Below, piece after piece: positions 48,989-58,033 of a stretch of DNA of 64,000 bases; the first letter of the stretch is position 1; each line of letters begins with the position of its first letter. The notes under the pieces are model-generated. The model was not told the origin of the DNA, did not search any database, and was given only the letters and a program-made list of their open reading frames with translations. The DNA is taken from the NCBI RefSeq assembly GCF_004342665.1, contig NZ_SMBY01000007.1:1-64000 (forward strand). The letters run 5' to 3'. Source of the DNA: Samsonia erythrinae. Lineage in GTDB: Bacteria; Pseudomonadota; Gammaproteobacteria; Enterobacterales; Enterobacteriaceae. A program made the translations under genes and the position numbers.

Positions 48989-49776
48989 TGAAAAAAGTAA
49001 CGTTGTCCGTTCTGGCGCTGACGACCGCCTTTCTCGTTGCCGGCTGTGATTCAGGGAAAAGCGGCGCCGAACAGGATAAGGTATTGAAAGTGGGCTCCAC
49101 AGGCCAGAGTTACCCAAGTGGCTTCAAGCAAGATAACAAGCTGGTCGGGTTTGACGTTGAAGTGACGGAAGCCATTGCGAAAGATCTCAACTACAAAGTC
49201 GAGTGGGTCACCGCCGACTTCAGCGGCCTGATGGGACAACTGGAAGCGAACAAGCTGGATACCGTGGCGAACGTGGTGGCGATAACCCCTGTGCGTCAGG
49301 AAAAATACAATTTCGCCCAGCCGTACAGCTTCTATGGCAGCCAGATTGTGACGCACAAGGATAACACCACGATCAACACGCTGGCGGACCTGAAAGGAAA
49401 GACGGTCGCCGGGGTTCTGGGGTCTAACCACGTCAACAACCTGAGAAAAGCGTTTGCCGACGGCAGCGTCAACATTCGCACTTATGAAACGCGCGACGGC
49501 GCGATGAACGATGCGCTGTCTAAACGTGTGGAAGGTTACGTGAATTCACGTCCGATCCTGCTGGCGGAAATCAATAAGCGCAACCTGCCGTTCAAACTGG
49601 TCGGCGAACCGCTGGTGATTGAGGAAGTCAGCTTTCCGTTTCATAAGAACGAAAAAGGGGATGCGCTGCGTAAGCAGTTCGATGCGCAGTTGACGAAAAT
49701 GCGTGAGGATGGACGCCTGAAAGCCCTCTCCGAAAAATATTTTGGTGAAGATATCACGGTATCACCGGCTAAATAA
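48985..49776 (+). CDS. Amino-acid ABC transporter, solute-binding lipoprotein
   Basis: This family 3 extracellular solute-binding protein has 263 residues. The lipoprotein signal peptide ends at the lipobox LVAGC (Cys at about residue 21). VGFDVEVTEAIAKDLNYKVE and LDTVANVVAITPVRQEKYNF are typical of polar amino-acid or cystine-type receptors. It corresponds in position to YxeM. Being lipid-anchored, it should sit on the periplasmic face of the inner membrane and feed the permease encoded next. Confidence 0.85.
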   Translation: MMKKVTLSVLALTTAFLVAGCDSGKSGAEQDKVLKVGSTGQSYPSGFKQDNKLVGFDVEVTEAIAKDLNYKVEWVTADFSGLMGQLEANKLDTVANVVAITPVRQEKYNFAQPYSFYGSQIVTHKDNTTINTLADLKGKTVAGVLGSNHVNNLRKAFADGSVNIRTYETRDGAMNDALSKRVEGYVNSRPILLAEINKRNLPFKLVGEPLVIEEVSFPFHKNEKGDALRKQFDAQLTKMREDGRLKALSEKYFGEDITVSPAK

Positions 49777-49881
49777 CGTCACGTCATCATCCTGACGGCG
49801 TCATTACGTCGCCAGATGATGCGTTATGGCGAAGAGTTATCACCCTGTTCCACCGGCGCAGTATGGCCGGTGGAAGCATTA

Positions 49882-50565
49882 ATGGTATTGCTTATGAATA
49901 TCGATCTTGCCTACCTGTTAAATGTTTTTCCTCAGGTATTAATGTATTTGCCGACCACGCTGTTCCTTGCCGTGGTTTCGATGTTTTTTGCTATGGTTAT
50001 CGGTCTGGTGCTGGCGTTAGTCCGTGAAAGCAAGATCGTCGCAGTCGTAAAACTCGTCGAACTTTATATCTCGCTGTTCCGCGGTATTCCGTCGCTGGTG
50101 CAGCTGTTTATTATCTATTTCGGCCTGCCGCAGCTGTTCCCCGGCTTATCGAATCTGGACGCCATGACGGCGGCCATCATCGGCTTCAGCCTGAAAACGT
50201 CCGCCTATATGGCGGAGATTTTCCGCGCGGCGCTGGCCTCGGTGGATTTCGGCCAGACGGAAGCCGGGTTGTCCATCGGCATGAATAAAGCCCAGATTTA
50301 TCGCCGCATCGTGCTGCCTCAGGCCATGCTGAACGCGCTGCCAGCGACGGGGAACACGTTTATCTCCCTGATTAAAGATACCTCGGTGGCTTTTGCGTTG
50401 GGCGTCTCGGAACTGTTTGCGGAAGGCAAGATGATTGCCGCCGAATCTCTGCGTTTCTTTGAGACCTTCCTGGTTGTCGGTTTGATTTACTGGCTGGTGA
50501 TCATTGTTTACGCCTGGTTGCAAAAGCAGCTGGAGAAAAAACTCAATCACTCGCTACAGCGATAA
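49882..50565 (+). CDS. Amino-acid ABC transporter, permease
   Basis: This is a His/Glu/Gln/Arg-type ABC permease with 227 residues and about five membrane segments. The EAA coupling loop is seen in QTEAGLSIGMNKAQIYRRIV followed by LPQAMLNALPATGN. I chose ATG 49882 (MVLLMNIDLAYLL), which has GGTGGAAG upstream. An earlier in-frame ATG at 49816 would add 22 hydrophilic residues not typical of the family. Position and type match YxeN. Confidence 0.85.
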   Translation: MVLLMNIDLAYLLNVFPQVLMYLPTTLFLAVVSMFFAMVIGLVLALVRESKIVAVVKLVELYISLFRGIPSLVQLFIIYFGLPQLFPGLSNLDAMTAAIIGFSLKTSAYMAEIFRAALASVDFGQTEAGLSIGMNKAQIYRRIVLPQAMLNALPATGNTFISLIKDTSVAFALGVSELFAEGKMIAAESLRFFETFLVVGLIYWLVIIVYAWLQKQLEKKLNHSLQR

Positions 50566-50574
50566 GGGGCTGAC

Positions 50575-51336
50575 ATGATCAGTGTAAAGAATCTTTCTAA
50601 ACGCTTTGGCGATCAGGTGGTGCTGGACAACATCAGTCTGGACATCGCGAAAGGCGAAGTCGTGGCGATTATCGGTCCCTCCGGTTCGGGTAAATCCACG
50701 CTGCTGCGTTGTCTGAACCTGCTGGAAACGCCGGAATCGGGCACAATCGAAATTGGTGAGCAAACCTTGGATACGCGCCGTTATACGACGAAAGACGCCT
50801 ACGCGCTGCGTCGTCAGACGGCGATGGTGTTTCAGAATTACAACCTGTTCAAAAACAAAACGGCGCTGGAGAATGTGACGGAAGCGCTGATTGTCGTGAA
50901 AAAAATGCCGAAAAAGCAGGCGAATGAAATCGGGTTGGCGCTGCTGGAGCAGGTCGGTCTGCTGCCGCAGGCGGCACAGTACCCGGTAACGCTGTCCGGC
51001 GGGCAGCAGCAGCGCGTGAGTATCGCACGCGCGCTGGCGGTGGATCCTAAAGCGATTCTGTTTGACGAACCGACCTCGGCACTGGATCCGGAGAGGGTGC
51101 ATGAGGTCCTTCAGGTGATTCAGAAGCTGGCGAAAAACGACACCACGATGGTGATCGTCACGCACGAAATGCAGTTTGCGAAGGAAGTGGCCGATCGGGT
51201 GATCTTCATGGCGGACGGTCACATCGTTGAGGAGGGCCCGGCGGAGCAGGTGATTAGCTTCTCGGACAACCCGCAAACCCAGCGTTTCCTGCGTCAGTTG
51301 ACCAAGCTGCCTGAGCCGCTTGAGTACGATATTTAA
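50575..51336 (+). CDS. Amino-acid ABC transporter, ATP-binding protein
   Basis: The 253-residue ATPase has Walker [10 protein letters not shown] (about residues 34-42), signature [15 protein letters not shown] (about 140-154), Walker [14 protein letters not shown] and the switch histidine in VIVTHEMQFAKEV. This is the GlnQ/HisP subfamily for polar amino acids. It starts nine bases after the permease and completes a three-part importer equivalent to YxeMNO. Confidence 0.9.
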   Translation: MISVKNLSKRFGDQVVLDNISLDIAKGEVVAIIGPSGSGKSTLLRCLNLLETPESGTIEIGEQTLDTRRYTTKDAYALRRQTAMVFQNYNLFKNKTALENVTEALIVVKKMPKKQANEIGLALLEQVGLLPQAAQYPVTLSGGQQQRVSIARALAVDPKAILFDEPTSALDPERVHEVLQVIQKLAKNDTTMVIVTHEMQFAKEVADRVIFMADGHIVEEGPAEQVISFSDNPQTQRFLRQLTKLPEPLEYDI

Positions 51337-51411
51337 CACACGTAGACACACCTGCACGCCTGAACAAGGCCGCCCTGCGAGACGGGGCACGATAATGTGG
51401 AGCATGTATTG

Positions 51412-52569
51412 ATGAGAACAGCACCTCAGCACGAGCCTCTGGCTCAGTTTATTCAGGCGTTTCGCCACGATTTACACCGTAATCCTGAGTTGTCGAATCA
51501 GGAGTTCGAAACCACGAAGAAGATTCGTGCGGTATTGGAAAAAGAGGGAATTCGTATCCTCGATTTACCGCTGAAAACCGGTCTGGTAGCGGAAGTCGGC
51601 GGCCTTCAGGAAGGCCCGCTGGTCGTGGTGCGCTCTGATATTGACGCCCTGCCGATTGACGAAGAGTCCGGCGTGGCGTTTTCGTCGCTCAATAAAGGCG
51701 TGATGCACGCCTGCGGTCATGACTTTCACTCTTCCGCTGCGCTGGGCGCGGCGATCCTGCTGAAGAAAATCGAGCCGGAGCTGAAAGGTACGGTGCGGAT
51801 TTTGTTTCAGGCGGCAGAAGAGACAGGACTGGGCGCGCCGGAAGTCATCGCCGTCGGCGCGTTGGACAATGCGGTAGCGATTTTCGGTATTCATAACGAT
51901 CCGACGCTGCCCGTTGGCGTCATCGGTGGGAAAGACGGCGCGTTGACGGCGGGTGTTGACCGCTTTGAGATTAAGATTGCGGCGAAAGGCTGCCATGCGG
52001 CGAAACCGCATGAAGGCAACGACCCGATTATTATTCTGGGCCAGTTGATTTCCGCCGTACAGACCATCATCAGCCGCACGGTGCCGTCTGACAATAACGC
52101 GGTGGTGTCGATTACTCAGGTTCATAGCGGCAGCACCTGGAACGTCATCCCGGATACCGCCTACGTTGAAGGGACGGTCAGAACCTTCAGTCAGGAGGCG
52201 CGTGACTTGATTGAACAGCGCTTCCGCCAGATCGTAGCGGGTATCGCCAGCACCTTTGGCGCGGAAATCGAGTTCATCTGGCACGCGGGGCCGCCGTCGG
52301 TGGTCAACACGCCGGAGTGGGTTGAGTTTGCGCTGAATGTAGCCAGTGACGAAGGGTTTGAAGCCCGTCGGGTGGAAGCCAGCCCGATTGGTGAGGATTT
52401 CGCGTTCTATCAGCAGAAACTGCCGGGTACGTTTATGATGGTCGGCTCCGGTGGACCGTATGCGCTGCACCACCCGAAATTCCGCGTTGACGATCGCGCG
52501 CTGTTCCCGACGGCGCATTATCTGTATCAAATGGCGAAGCAGAGTCTGGAAAAGCTGTCCTCCCGCTAA
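51412..52569 (+). CDS. M20-family amidohydrolase / N-acyl amino acid deacylase
   Basis: This 385-residue M20D metallo-amidohydrolase deacylates N-acyl amino acids in its family. Metal-site motifs are SDIDALPIDEESG (about residues 72-84), MHACGHDFHSS with its Cys-Gly-His (about 95-105), QAAEETGLG (about 129-137) and a late His in GPYALHHPKFRVDD. ATG 51412 has GGAG nine bases upstream; a GTG five codons earlier is possible. It occupies the place of YxeP, a deacetylase in Bacillus succino-cysteine salvage. It is the last gene of the plus-strand operon; a terminator follows. Confidence 0.85.
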   Translation: MRTAPQHEPLAQFIQAFRHDLHRNPELSNQEFETTKKIRAVLEKEGIRILDLPLKTGLVAEVGGLQEGPLVVVRSDIDALPIDEESGVAFSSLNKGVMHACGHDFHSSAALGAAILLKKIEPELKGTVRILFQAAEETGLGAPEVIAVGALDNAVAIFGIHNDPTLPVGVIGGKDGALTAGVDRFEIKIAAKGCHAAKPHEGNDPIIILGQLISAVQTIISRTVPSDNNAVVSITQVHSGSTWNVIPDTAYVEGTVRTFSQEARDLIEQRFRQIVAGIASTFGAEIEFIWHAGPPSVVNTPEWVEFALNVASDEGFEARRVEASPIGEDFAFYQQKLPGTFMMVGSGGPYALHHPKFRVDDRALFPTAHYLYQMAKQSLEKLSSR

Positions 52570-52586
52570 GTTCCTCTGATTTTGTT

Positions 52587-52625
52587 AATGTCTCCGCGTC
52601 GATTCTCCGGCGCGGACATTTTTGT
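52587..52625. terminator. Bidirectional terminator between convergent operons
   Basis: aatgtctccgcg pairs with cgcggacatt with one bulge, followed by TTTT on the plus strand. It lies between the stop codons of the amidohydrolase and the minus-strand ATPase, 60 bases apart. The minus-strand T-run is weaker. Confidence 0.7.
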
Positions 52626-52628
52626 CTG

Positions 52629-53399
52629 TTAATGACTTAAAATCTGATCCAGAAACTGGCGCGTGCGCGGATGCGATGGCGCGTTGAAGAAATCCTGCGG
52701 CGGCGCGGATTCAACGATACCGCCATCTGCCATCAGAATTACTTTGTCCGCGACCGTTTTGGCAAATCCCATCTCATGGGTGACGACGATCATCGTCATA
52801 CCGGATCCCGCCAGATCAAGCATCACATCCAGCACTTCTTTAATCATCTCAGGATCCAGCGCCGAAGTGGGTTCATCAAACAGCATGATTTCCGGCTGCA
52901 TGCACAGCGCCCGGGCTATCGCCACGCGCTGTTGCTGGCCGCCAGAGAGTTGGAGCGGGAATTTGTGCGCCTGACTGGCGATATGCACCTTTTCCAGATA
53001 GTGCATCGCTAAATCAATGGCTTCCTGCTTCTTACGCTGTTTGACCAGCGTCGGGCCGATCGTCAGGTTATCTAGCACGCTCAGGTGGGGAAACAGGTTG
53101 AACTGCTGGAACAGCATACCAATACCGGAACGCACGCGGTTGATGTTCTTGATATTGTCATTGACCTCAATGCCATTTACGCGGATATGCCCGGCGTGGT
53201 GCGCTTCGAGCCGGTTAATGCAGCGGATGAGCGTGGATTTTCCGGAGCCGGAAGGGCCGCAAATGACCACGCGTTCGCCTTTCTCCACGTTCAGCGTCAC
53301 GTTATTCAGCGCCTGAAATGCGCCGTACCATTTGCTGACGGCGTCGATCTCAATGATGACGTTGTTGTCTGTAACTAAAGTGTCTGCGGCTAAGCTCAT
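52629..53399 (-). CDS. General L-amino acid ABC transporter, ATPase (AapP-like)
   Basis: The 256-residue ATP-binding protein has Walker [10 protein letters not shown] (about residues 49-57), [15 protein letters not shown] (about 154-168), Walker [14 protein letters not shown] and the switch [17 protein letters not shown]. It is in the GlnQ/AapP subfamily and is the last gene of an aapJQMP-type set on the minus strand. It is a different transporter from the plus-strand set, although both end in the same small gap. E. coli counterparts are YhdZ and GlnQ. Confidence 0.87.
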   Translation of the reverse strand: MSLAADTLVTDNNVIIEIDAVSKWYGAFQALNNVTLNVEKGERVVICGPSGSGKSTLIRCINRLEAHHAGHIRVNGIEVNDNIKNINRVRSGIGMLFQQFNLFPHLSVLDNLTIGPTLVKQRKKQEAIDLAMHYLEKVHIASQAHKFPLQLSGGQQQRVAIARALCMQPEIMLFDEPTSALDPEMIKEVLDVMLDLAGSGMTMIVVTHEMGFAKTVADKVILMADGGIVESAPPQDFFNAPSHPRTRQFLDQILSH

Positions 53400-53441
53400 G
53401 ATAACAAAGCTCCTGTCGGTGTTTTCATCAACGGCTATCGC

Positions 53442-54551
53442 TTAACCGTGATAGGTTTCTGGGTGACGGCTGGCATCGATGCGTTTTTCCACCCACAGCG
53501 CGTAGCGTGAGAGCAAAAAGCCAAACAGCAGATAGATAGCCGAGATAAAGAGGTACGTTTCAATGTAATAGCGCCGCCATAGCGGGTCCTGCATTACGGA
53601 GCTGGTGGCGGTGAGAATATCGAACAGCCCGATAATGATGACGAACGAGGTGTTCTTCATGGCGGCGATAATATGGTTGGTCATGGCGGGCAGGCAGATA
53701 CGCAGCGCCTGCGGCAGGACGATTTTGGTCGTGGTGTGCCAATAGCCGAGATTGAGCGCCATCGCCGCTTCGTATTGCCCGCGCGGAACGGACTGTAAAC
53801 CGCCGCGAATAACCTCAGCCTGATAACAGGCGAAAAACAGCGCGATACCGATGATGATGCGCAGCAGTTTGTTGATTTCCATTCCTGCCGGCAGAAAGAG
53901 CGGGAAGACGTTAACCGCCACGAACAGGATCGTGATAAGCGGTACGCCGCGCAGACTTTCGATAAAAATGACGGACAAGCCGCGCAGAAAAGGCAGCGGG
54001 GAACGCCGCCCCAGCGCCAGCAGAACCGAAACCGGCATACCGATGACGACAGTGCCGCTAAACAGCAGGATCGTCAGCGGTAACCCTCCCCACTCGCTGG
54101 AAGGGACATGAGATAAGCCCAACACGCCGCCGGACATCAGGATGGCGATGCCGACGACGGCGACGCCCCACAGCGGTAAAAGGATGCGTGAATGCCAGAA
54201 GCGGGGCATCAGCGACAGGCCGAGAGCCAGAAACCAGATCCCCATCGCCAGCACCAGACGCCAGTGTTCATCGTAAGGATAAAGACCAAACAGAATAGGG
54301 CGATGTTTTTCCACGATGACTGCCCAACAGGCGCCAGCCGCCGCGCGGCAGACGTCCGGGTCAGTGGTGTACCACACGGCATTGAGAATGCCCCAGTGCA
54401 GCAGTTTATCGCCGATGTTCCCTATCAACGCCGCCAGCAATAGCGTGAGCACGGTTTGCGGCACGCTGCTGAACAGGTGGCGACGCAGCCACAGCAGCGG
54501 CGTGCGCAGGCGGGCGGGAACGGCGGAGAGTGACAGTGCCGGAAATAACAT
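53442..54551 (-). CDS. General L-amino acid ABC transporter, permease (AapM-like)
   Basis: The 369-residue permease has about eight membrane segments and is longer than the usual polar amino-acid permease, as AapM and YhdY are. The EAA loop is YEAAMALNLGYWHTTTKIVL followed by PQALRICLPAMTNH. Family-typical GGLPLTILLFSGTVVIGMP lies mid-protein. It starts ten bases after the AapQ-like gene and precedes the ATPase. Confidence 0.87.
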   Translation of the reverse strand: MLFPALSLSAVPARLRTPLLWLRRHLFSSVPQTVLTLLLAALIGNIGDKLLHWGILNAVWYTTDPDVCRAAAGACWAVIVEKHRPILFGLYPYDEHWRLVLAMGIWFLALGLSLMPRFWHSRILLPLWGVAVVGIAILMSGGVLGLSHVPSSEWGGLPLTILLFSGTVVIGMPVSVLLALGRRSPLPFLRGLSVIFIESLRGVPLITILFVAVNVFPLFLPAGMEINKLLRIIIGIALFFACYQAEVIRGGLQSVPRGQYEAAMALNLGYWHTTTKIVLPQALRICLPAMTNHIIAAMKNTSFVIIIGLFDILTATSSVMQDPLWRRYYIETYLFISAIYLLFGFLLSRYALWVEKRIDASRHPETYHG

Positions 54552-54561
54552 ACGGTGCTCC

Positions 54562-55782
54562 TCAGCGCTCTTTGATGGCGACGACGCGATTAAACAGGTT
54601 CATCAGCAGCGATGTCACAATGCTGACCGTCAGGTAAACCACCATCATGATGGCAATCACTTCGAGCGCCTGACCGGTCTGGTTCATCAGCGTGTTGCTG
54701 ATGTTCGCCAGCTCCGGGTAGCCGACCACGACCGCGATCGAACTGTTTTTCGACAGGCTGACATACTGACTGGTCAACGGCGGAACGATGACGCGCATGG
54801 CCTGTGGAATGATGATGTGGCGCATCATGTGCCACGGCGAAAAGGACAGCGCGCGTGCCGCTTCCAACTGACCTTTGGGGATCGACTGGATCCCCGCCCG
54901 CACGATTTCCGCGATAAACGCGGAAGAATAGAGCGCAATACCCAGCAGCAACGCGGTAAATTCGGGGCTGATGGTAACACCGCCGCGAAAGTTAAAGCCG
55001 CGCAGGGTCGGGCGGTCAAGCTCTGCCGGTGCGCCGGACAGCCACCAGACCAGCAGCGGTAACCCGATGAGCACGCCCAGCGTCAGGCGGCCTGTCGGCA
55101 GCGCGCGTCCCCGGTTTTCCCGAACGTAGCGCGCGACGCGGGTCAGGATCAGGCTAATCAGCAGCGCGATGAACAGGGCGACGCCGGTCCACAGCCAGCC
55201 GTGATGCGCGGCGGGAACAGCGAAAGACAGCCCGCGATTGGTCAGAAAGCCCAGATGACCCAGTTCGATGGCGTCGCGTGGCGAGGGCAGATTGCGGATC
55301 GCCACCGACCAGAAAATCACCTGCAAGATCACCGGAATATTGCGCATCAACTCGATGTAGCCTCCGGCGAGCCGCGCCAGCAGCCAGTTACGGGAGACGC
55401 GGGCGATGCCGACGGAGAAGCCCAGCAGCGTGGCGAGTACGATGCCGCACAGCGTAACGTACAGGGTATTCAGTAAACCGACGCCAAGCGCACGCAGGTA
55501 GCTGTCGCGGGGGGTAAAGGCGATGCGCTTTTCACCGATCTCAAATTGCGCGGCGTGGTCGAGAAAGCCAAAGCCCGTCGCGATATTCTGCGAGCGCAGG
55601 TTGTCGACCACGTTGGCGTACAGCCAGTAGCTGAACGCGACGATCAGGAGGCCGAGCAGGCACTGATAAATCCAGGCGCGCAGGGTTTTGCTGTCAAACG
55701 CGTTCAGCAGACGACGCGAATGGGATAGCGTTCCCGGCGATGGTACGGCGTCTGACGACAGCATTTTGTGTGGTGATTTCAT
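54562..55782 (-). CDS. General L-amino acid ABC transporter, permease (AapQ-like)
   Basis: This permease partner of AapM has 406 residues from ATG 55782 (MKSPHKML); further in-frame codons upstream to 55857 are unlikely. Its EAA loop is LEAARALSFSPWHMMRHIII followed by PQAMRVIVPPLTSQ. YVTLCGIVLATLLGFSVGIA is the first core segment. The long insertion between the first two core segments is typical of AapQ/YhdX. Two permeases with one ATPase and one binding protein is the aap/yhdWXYZ arrangement. Confidence 0.87.
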   Translation of the reverse strand: MKSPHKMLSSDAVPSPGTLSHSRRLLNAFDSKTLRAWIYQCLLGLLIVAFSYWLYANVVDNLRSQNIATGFGFLDHAAQFEIGEKRIAFTPRDSYLRALGVGLLNTLYVTLCGIVLATLLGFSVGIARVSRNWLLARLAGGYIELMRNIPVILQVIFWSVAIRNLPSPRDAIELGHLGFLTNRGLSFAVPAAHHGWLWTGVALFIALLISLILTRVARYVRENRGRALPTGRLTLGVLIGLPLLVWWLSGAPAELDRPTLRGFNFRGGVTISPEFTALLLGIALYSSAFIAEIVRAGIQSIPKGQLEAARALSFSPWHMMRHIIIPQAMRVIVPPLTSQYVSLSKNSSIAVVVGYPELANISNTLMNQTGQALEVIAIMMVVYLTVSIVTSLLMNLFNRVVAIKER

Positions 55783-55901
55783 TACCGGCAGTCTTTTCTT
55801 GTGGTCATTACCGTTTGGCACACGCCGCCTGATAACGGCGGCGCGGGTATACGGCATGGCGCCAGCGTAATCTTGCGCGCTGACGCCGAGGGTTTCGTGA
55901 A

Positions 55902-56954
55902 TTAACGAATGGGCAGGCCGTAGAGCAGGCCACCTTTCGTCCAGAGATTATTCAGGTCGCGATCCAGCGGCGCCGACGTGTCTGGCCCGAAATGCCGGTT
56001 ATAAATATCGCCGTAGTTCCCGACCTGCTTAATCAGGTTGTAAGCCCACGGGGTCGTCAGCCCCAGCTTCTGACCGTAATCACCGCTGACGCCCAGCAGC
56101 GCCTGTACATCCGGGTCTGTCGATGTGAGTTTGCTGTCCACATTCTGTTGGCCGATGCCCATTTCTTCCGCGTTGAACGTGGCGTATACCACCCATTTCA
56201 CAATGTCGTACCACTGATCGTCACCCTGACGCACCGCCATCGCCAGCGGTTCTTTTGAGTAAATCCCCGGCAGAATCACGTGGTCGGCGGGGTTTTCCGC
56301 ATCAAAGGTGCGCACGCCGGGCAGCGCCACTTTGTCGCGGGCAATGACGTCGCAGCGCCCGGACAGATAGGCGGCGACATACTCTTTATTGTTCTCGATC
56401 ACCACCGGGGTGTAATGCAGGTTACGTGACGCGAAAATCTGCGCGACGTTGCGTTCGGTACTGCTGCCCGGCGTGATGCAGACGGTCGCACCGTCCAGAT
56501 CTTCCACCCTCTTCACATCGGCGCTGGCTCGTACCATAAAGCCCGTTCCGGTATAGAAGGTCGGCGGAGCGAAGTTCAGACCCAGTGAGGTGTCGCGAGA
56601 CAAATCGGCCGTGATATTGCGTGACAGCACGTCCACTTCACCGGACTGAATCGCCGGGAAACGCTGCGCGGTGGAAAGCGCGGCAAAGCGCACTTTGCGC
56701 GCGTCGCCAAAAATCGCGGCGGCTAACGCGCGGCAATAATCGACGTCGAGCCCGGTCCACTGCCCTTTGCTATCAATGGCGGAAAAGCCGTGGCGCGCCG
56801 GATGAACGCCGCAAACCAACTCACCGCGGGCTTTGATCTTTTTGAGCGTCTCGCCATTTCCGGCGTCAGCGGCATTGGCGTGTGCGATGGGCAGCAGCAG
56901 CCCCCCTAACGCCAGCGCTGTGGCGGATGTTAATGCGCGTAGTTTTCTCAGCAT
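55902..56954 (-). CDS. General L-amino acid ABC transporter, periplasmic binding protein (AapJ-like)
   Basis: The 350-residue binding protein has a cleavable signal peptide (MLRKLRALTSATALALGGLL, cut near AHANAADAG). The mature protein starts ETLKKIKARGELVCGVHPAR, the usual AapJ/YhdW N-terminus. GFMVRASADVKRVEDLDGAT and TICITPGSSTERN-like VCITPGSSTERN lie in the middle. ATG 56954 has GAGGA upstream. A TTTGTATACAAA palindrome lies 70 bases upstream (57024-57035), matching a site near the MmgE/PrpD and GntR genes, so the set is probably under the same regulator. Confidence 0.88.
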   Translation of the reverse strand: MLRKLRALTSATALALGGLLLPIAHANAADAGNGETLKKIKARGELVCGVHPARHGFSAIDSKGQWTGLDVDYCRALAAAIFGDARKVRFAALSTAQRFPAIQSGEVDVLSRNITADLSRDTSLGLNFAPPTFYTGTGFMVRASADVKRVEDLDGATVCITPGSSTERNVAQIFASRNLHYTPVVIENNKEYVAAYLSGRCDVIARDKVALPGVRTFDAENPADHVILPGIYSKEPLAMAVRQGDDQWYDIVKWVVYATFNAEEMGIGQQNVDSKLTSTDPDVQALLGVSGDYGQKLGLTTPWAYNLIKQVGNYGDIYNRHFGPDTSAPLDRDLNNLWTKGGLLYGLPIR

Positions 56955-57023
56955 ACATATCCTCAGAATGGTCGGTGTTGTATTAATTTGTTGTAATTGA
57001 TTGTTTTTATTACGACGATCTCT

Positions 57024-57035
57024 TTTGTATACAAA
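57024..57035. promoter_or_regulatory. Predicted GntR operator 1 (TTTGTATACAAA)
   Basis: The perfect 12-bp palindrome TTTGTATACAAA lies 70 bases before the aapJ-like start codon. Its minus-strand context CATTTGTATACA is identical over 12 bases to the site at 60860-60871 by the GntR gene. FCD-type GntR regulators commonly bind short palindromes of this kind. Assignment to this regulator is inference. Confidence 0.6.
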
Positions 57036-57175
57036 TGTTCTCAATGTTGCCTGCAAATGGCAAATAGCATATTTCTCTATCTAAAGCTGAATTTTGGATA
57101 TCGACTTTGTCGGGAGGGCGCGACGGGCAAAGTGAGCCGTACCTTGCATTGTCAGCAAGGTACAGAGGGGCAGGA

Positions 57176-57937
57176 TTAGTGGACGAGCAGACCTTGCACG
57201 CCTTGCCAGATGAGCTGGGCGCTGAGAATCAACATGGTGAGGCGAAAGGCGGTACGAAAGTATTTTTCGGGTAGGTTATCCAACAGGCGCGTGCCCAGCC
57301 AGGTGCCCAGAACCCCGCTGGCAATCATCGCAGCCAGCATCGGCAGCCAGTCGTGGTAGGCAAACCCCATCAGCCCGAATGCCAGTATCTTTAAGCCATG
57401 TTGTAACACCATGCACAGCGCATGGGTGGCGATAAGCGGCTGTTTGGTTAGCCCCTGAGAACTGATTAATCCGGCGACCATCGGGCCTGTTGCGCCGACG
57501 ATCATCGTGCCGAGGCTGGTGAGCGCGCCGCCCAGTATGAAGAACAGCCGGTTAACCGGTTTGGGCGCGGTGCGTTTACGAAAAACCGACCACAGAATGA
57601 AGATCGCCAGCGTAATTTTTGCCACGTGATCCGGGATCCACGCGACAACGGGCGCGCCCAGTGCGATGCCAATGACGCTGCCGATCAAAAACCACAGCGC
57701 CAGCGGCCAGACGATATACAGGCGCTGGATCAGACTACGGCTCAGGTTGGAACCCAACTGGACAATGCCGTGAACCGGCAGCAGGCTGCTGACCGGCATA
57801 CCTAACCCCATGATCGCCAGCAGCGTGACGCCGCCGCCGAGCCCCAGCGCCGCCGTGAGCGCCGATGTTAAAAAACTGCAAAAAATCAGGATACCGGCAA
57901 AGAGCGGTGAGATATCGGGTGGAACAAAATCTGGCAT
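57176..57937 (-). CDS. TauE/SafE family membrane protein (sulfite/organosulfonate exporter family)
   Basis: The 253-residue protein has about eight membrane segments and the TauE/SafE (DUF81) repeat structure: GLGGGVTLLAIMGLGMPVSS in the N-terminal half, and GATGPMVAGLISSQGLTKQP in the second. Several family members move sulfite, sulfoacetate or other sulfur anions, while others have unknown substrates. Its presence with MmgE/PrpD proteins and amino-acid uptake agrees with handling of organosulfur compounds, but that is only suggestive. It follows the MmgE/PrpD genes with a gap of 96 bases. Confidence 0.78.
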   Translation of the reverse strand: MPDFVPPDISPLFAGILIFCSFLTSALTAALGLGGGVTLLAIMGLGMPVSSLLPVHGIVQLGSNLSRSLIQRLYIVWPLALWFLIGSVIGIALGAPVVAWIPDHVAKITLAIFILWSVFRKRTAPKPVNRLFFILGGALTSLGTMIVGATGPMVAGLISSQGLTKQPLIATHALCMVLQHGLKILAFGLMGFAYHDWLPMLAAMIASGVLGTWLGTRLLDNLPEKYFRTAFRLTMLILSAQLIWQGVQGLLVH

Positions 57938-58033
57938 GGTGGAAGCGATCCCTGTGGTGCACGTCGTGAAACAGACGAAACAAAAATGCTCGTGCCTGAT
58001 ACGTTCAAGGCGTATCAGGCATCTCTTCTGCCG

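Noticed and set aside
50554-52530. Long minus-strand frames opposite the ABC ATPase and the amidohydrolase
   Set aside because: They are rich in Arg, His and Gln, lie fully antisense to well-supported genes, and are typical shadows of GC-rich coding sequence.
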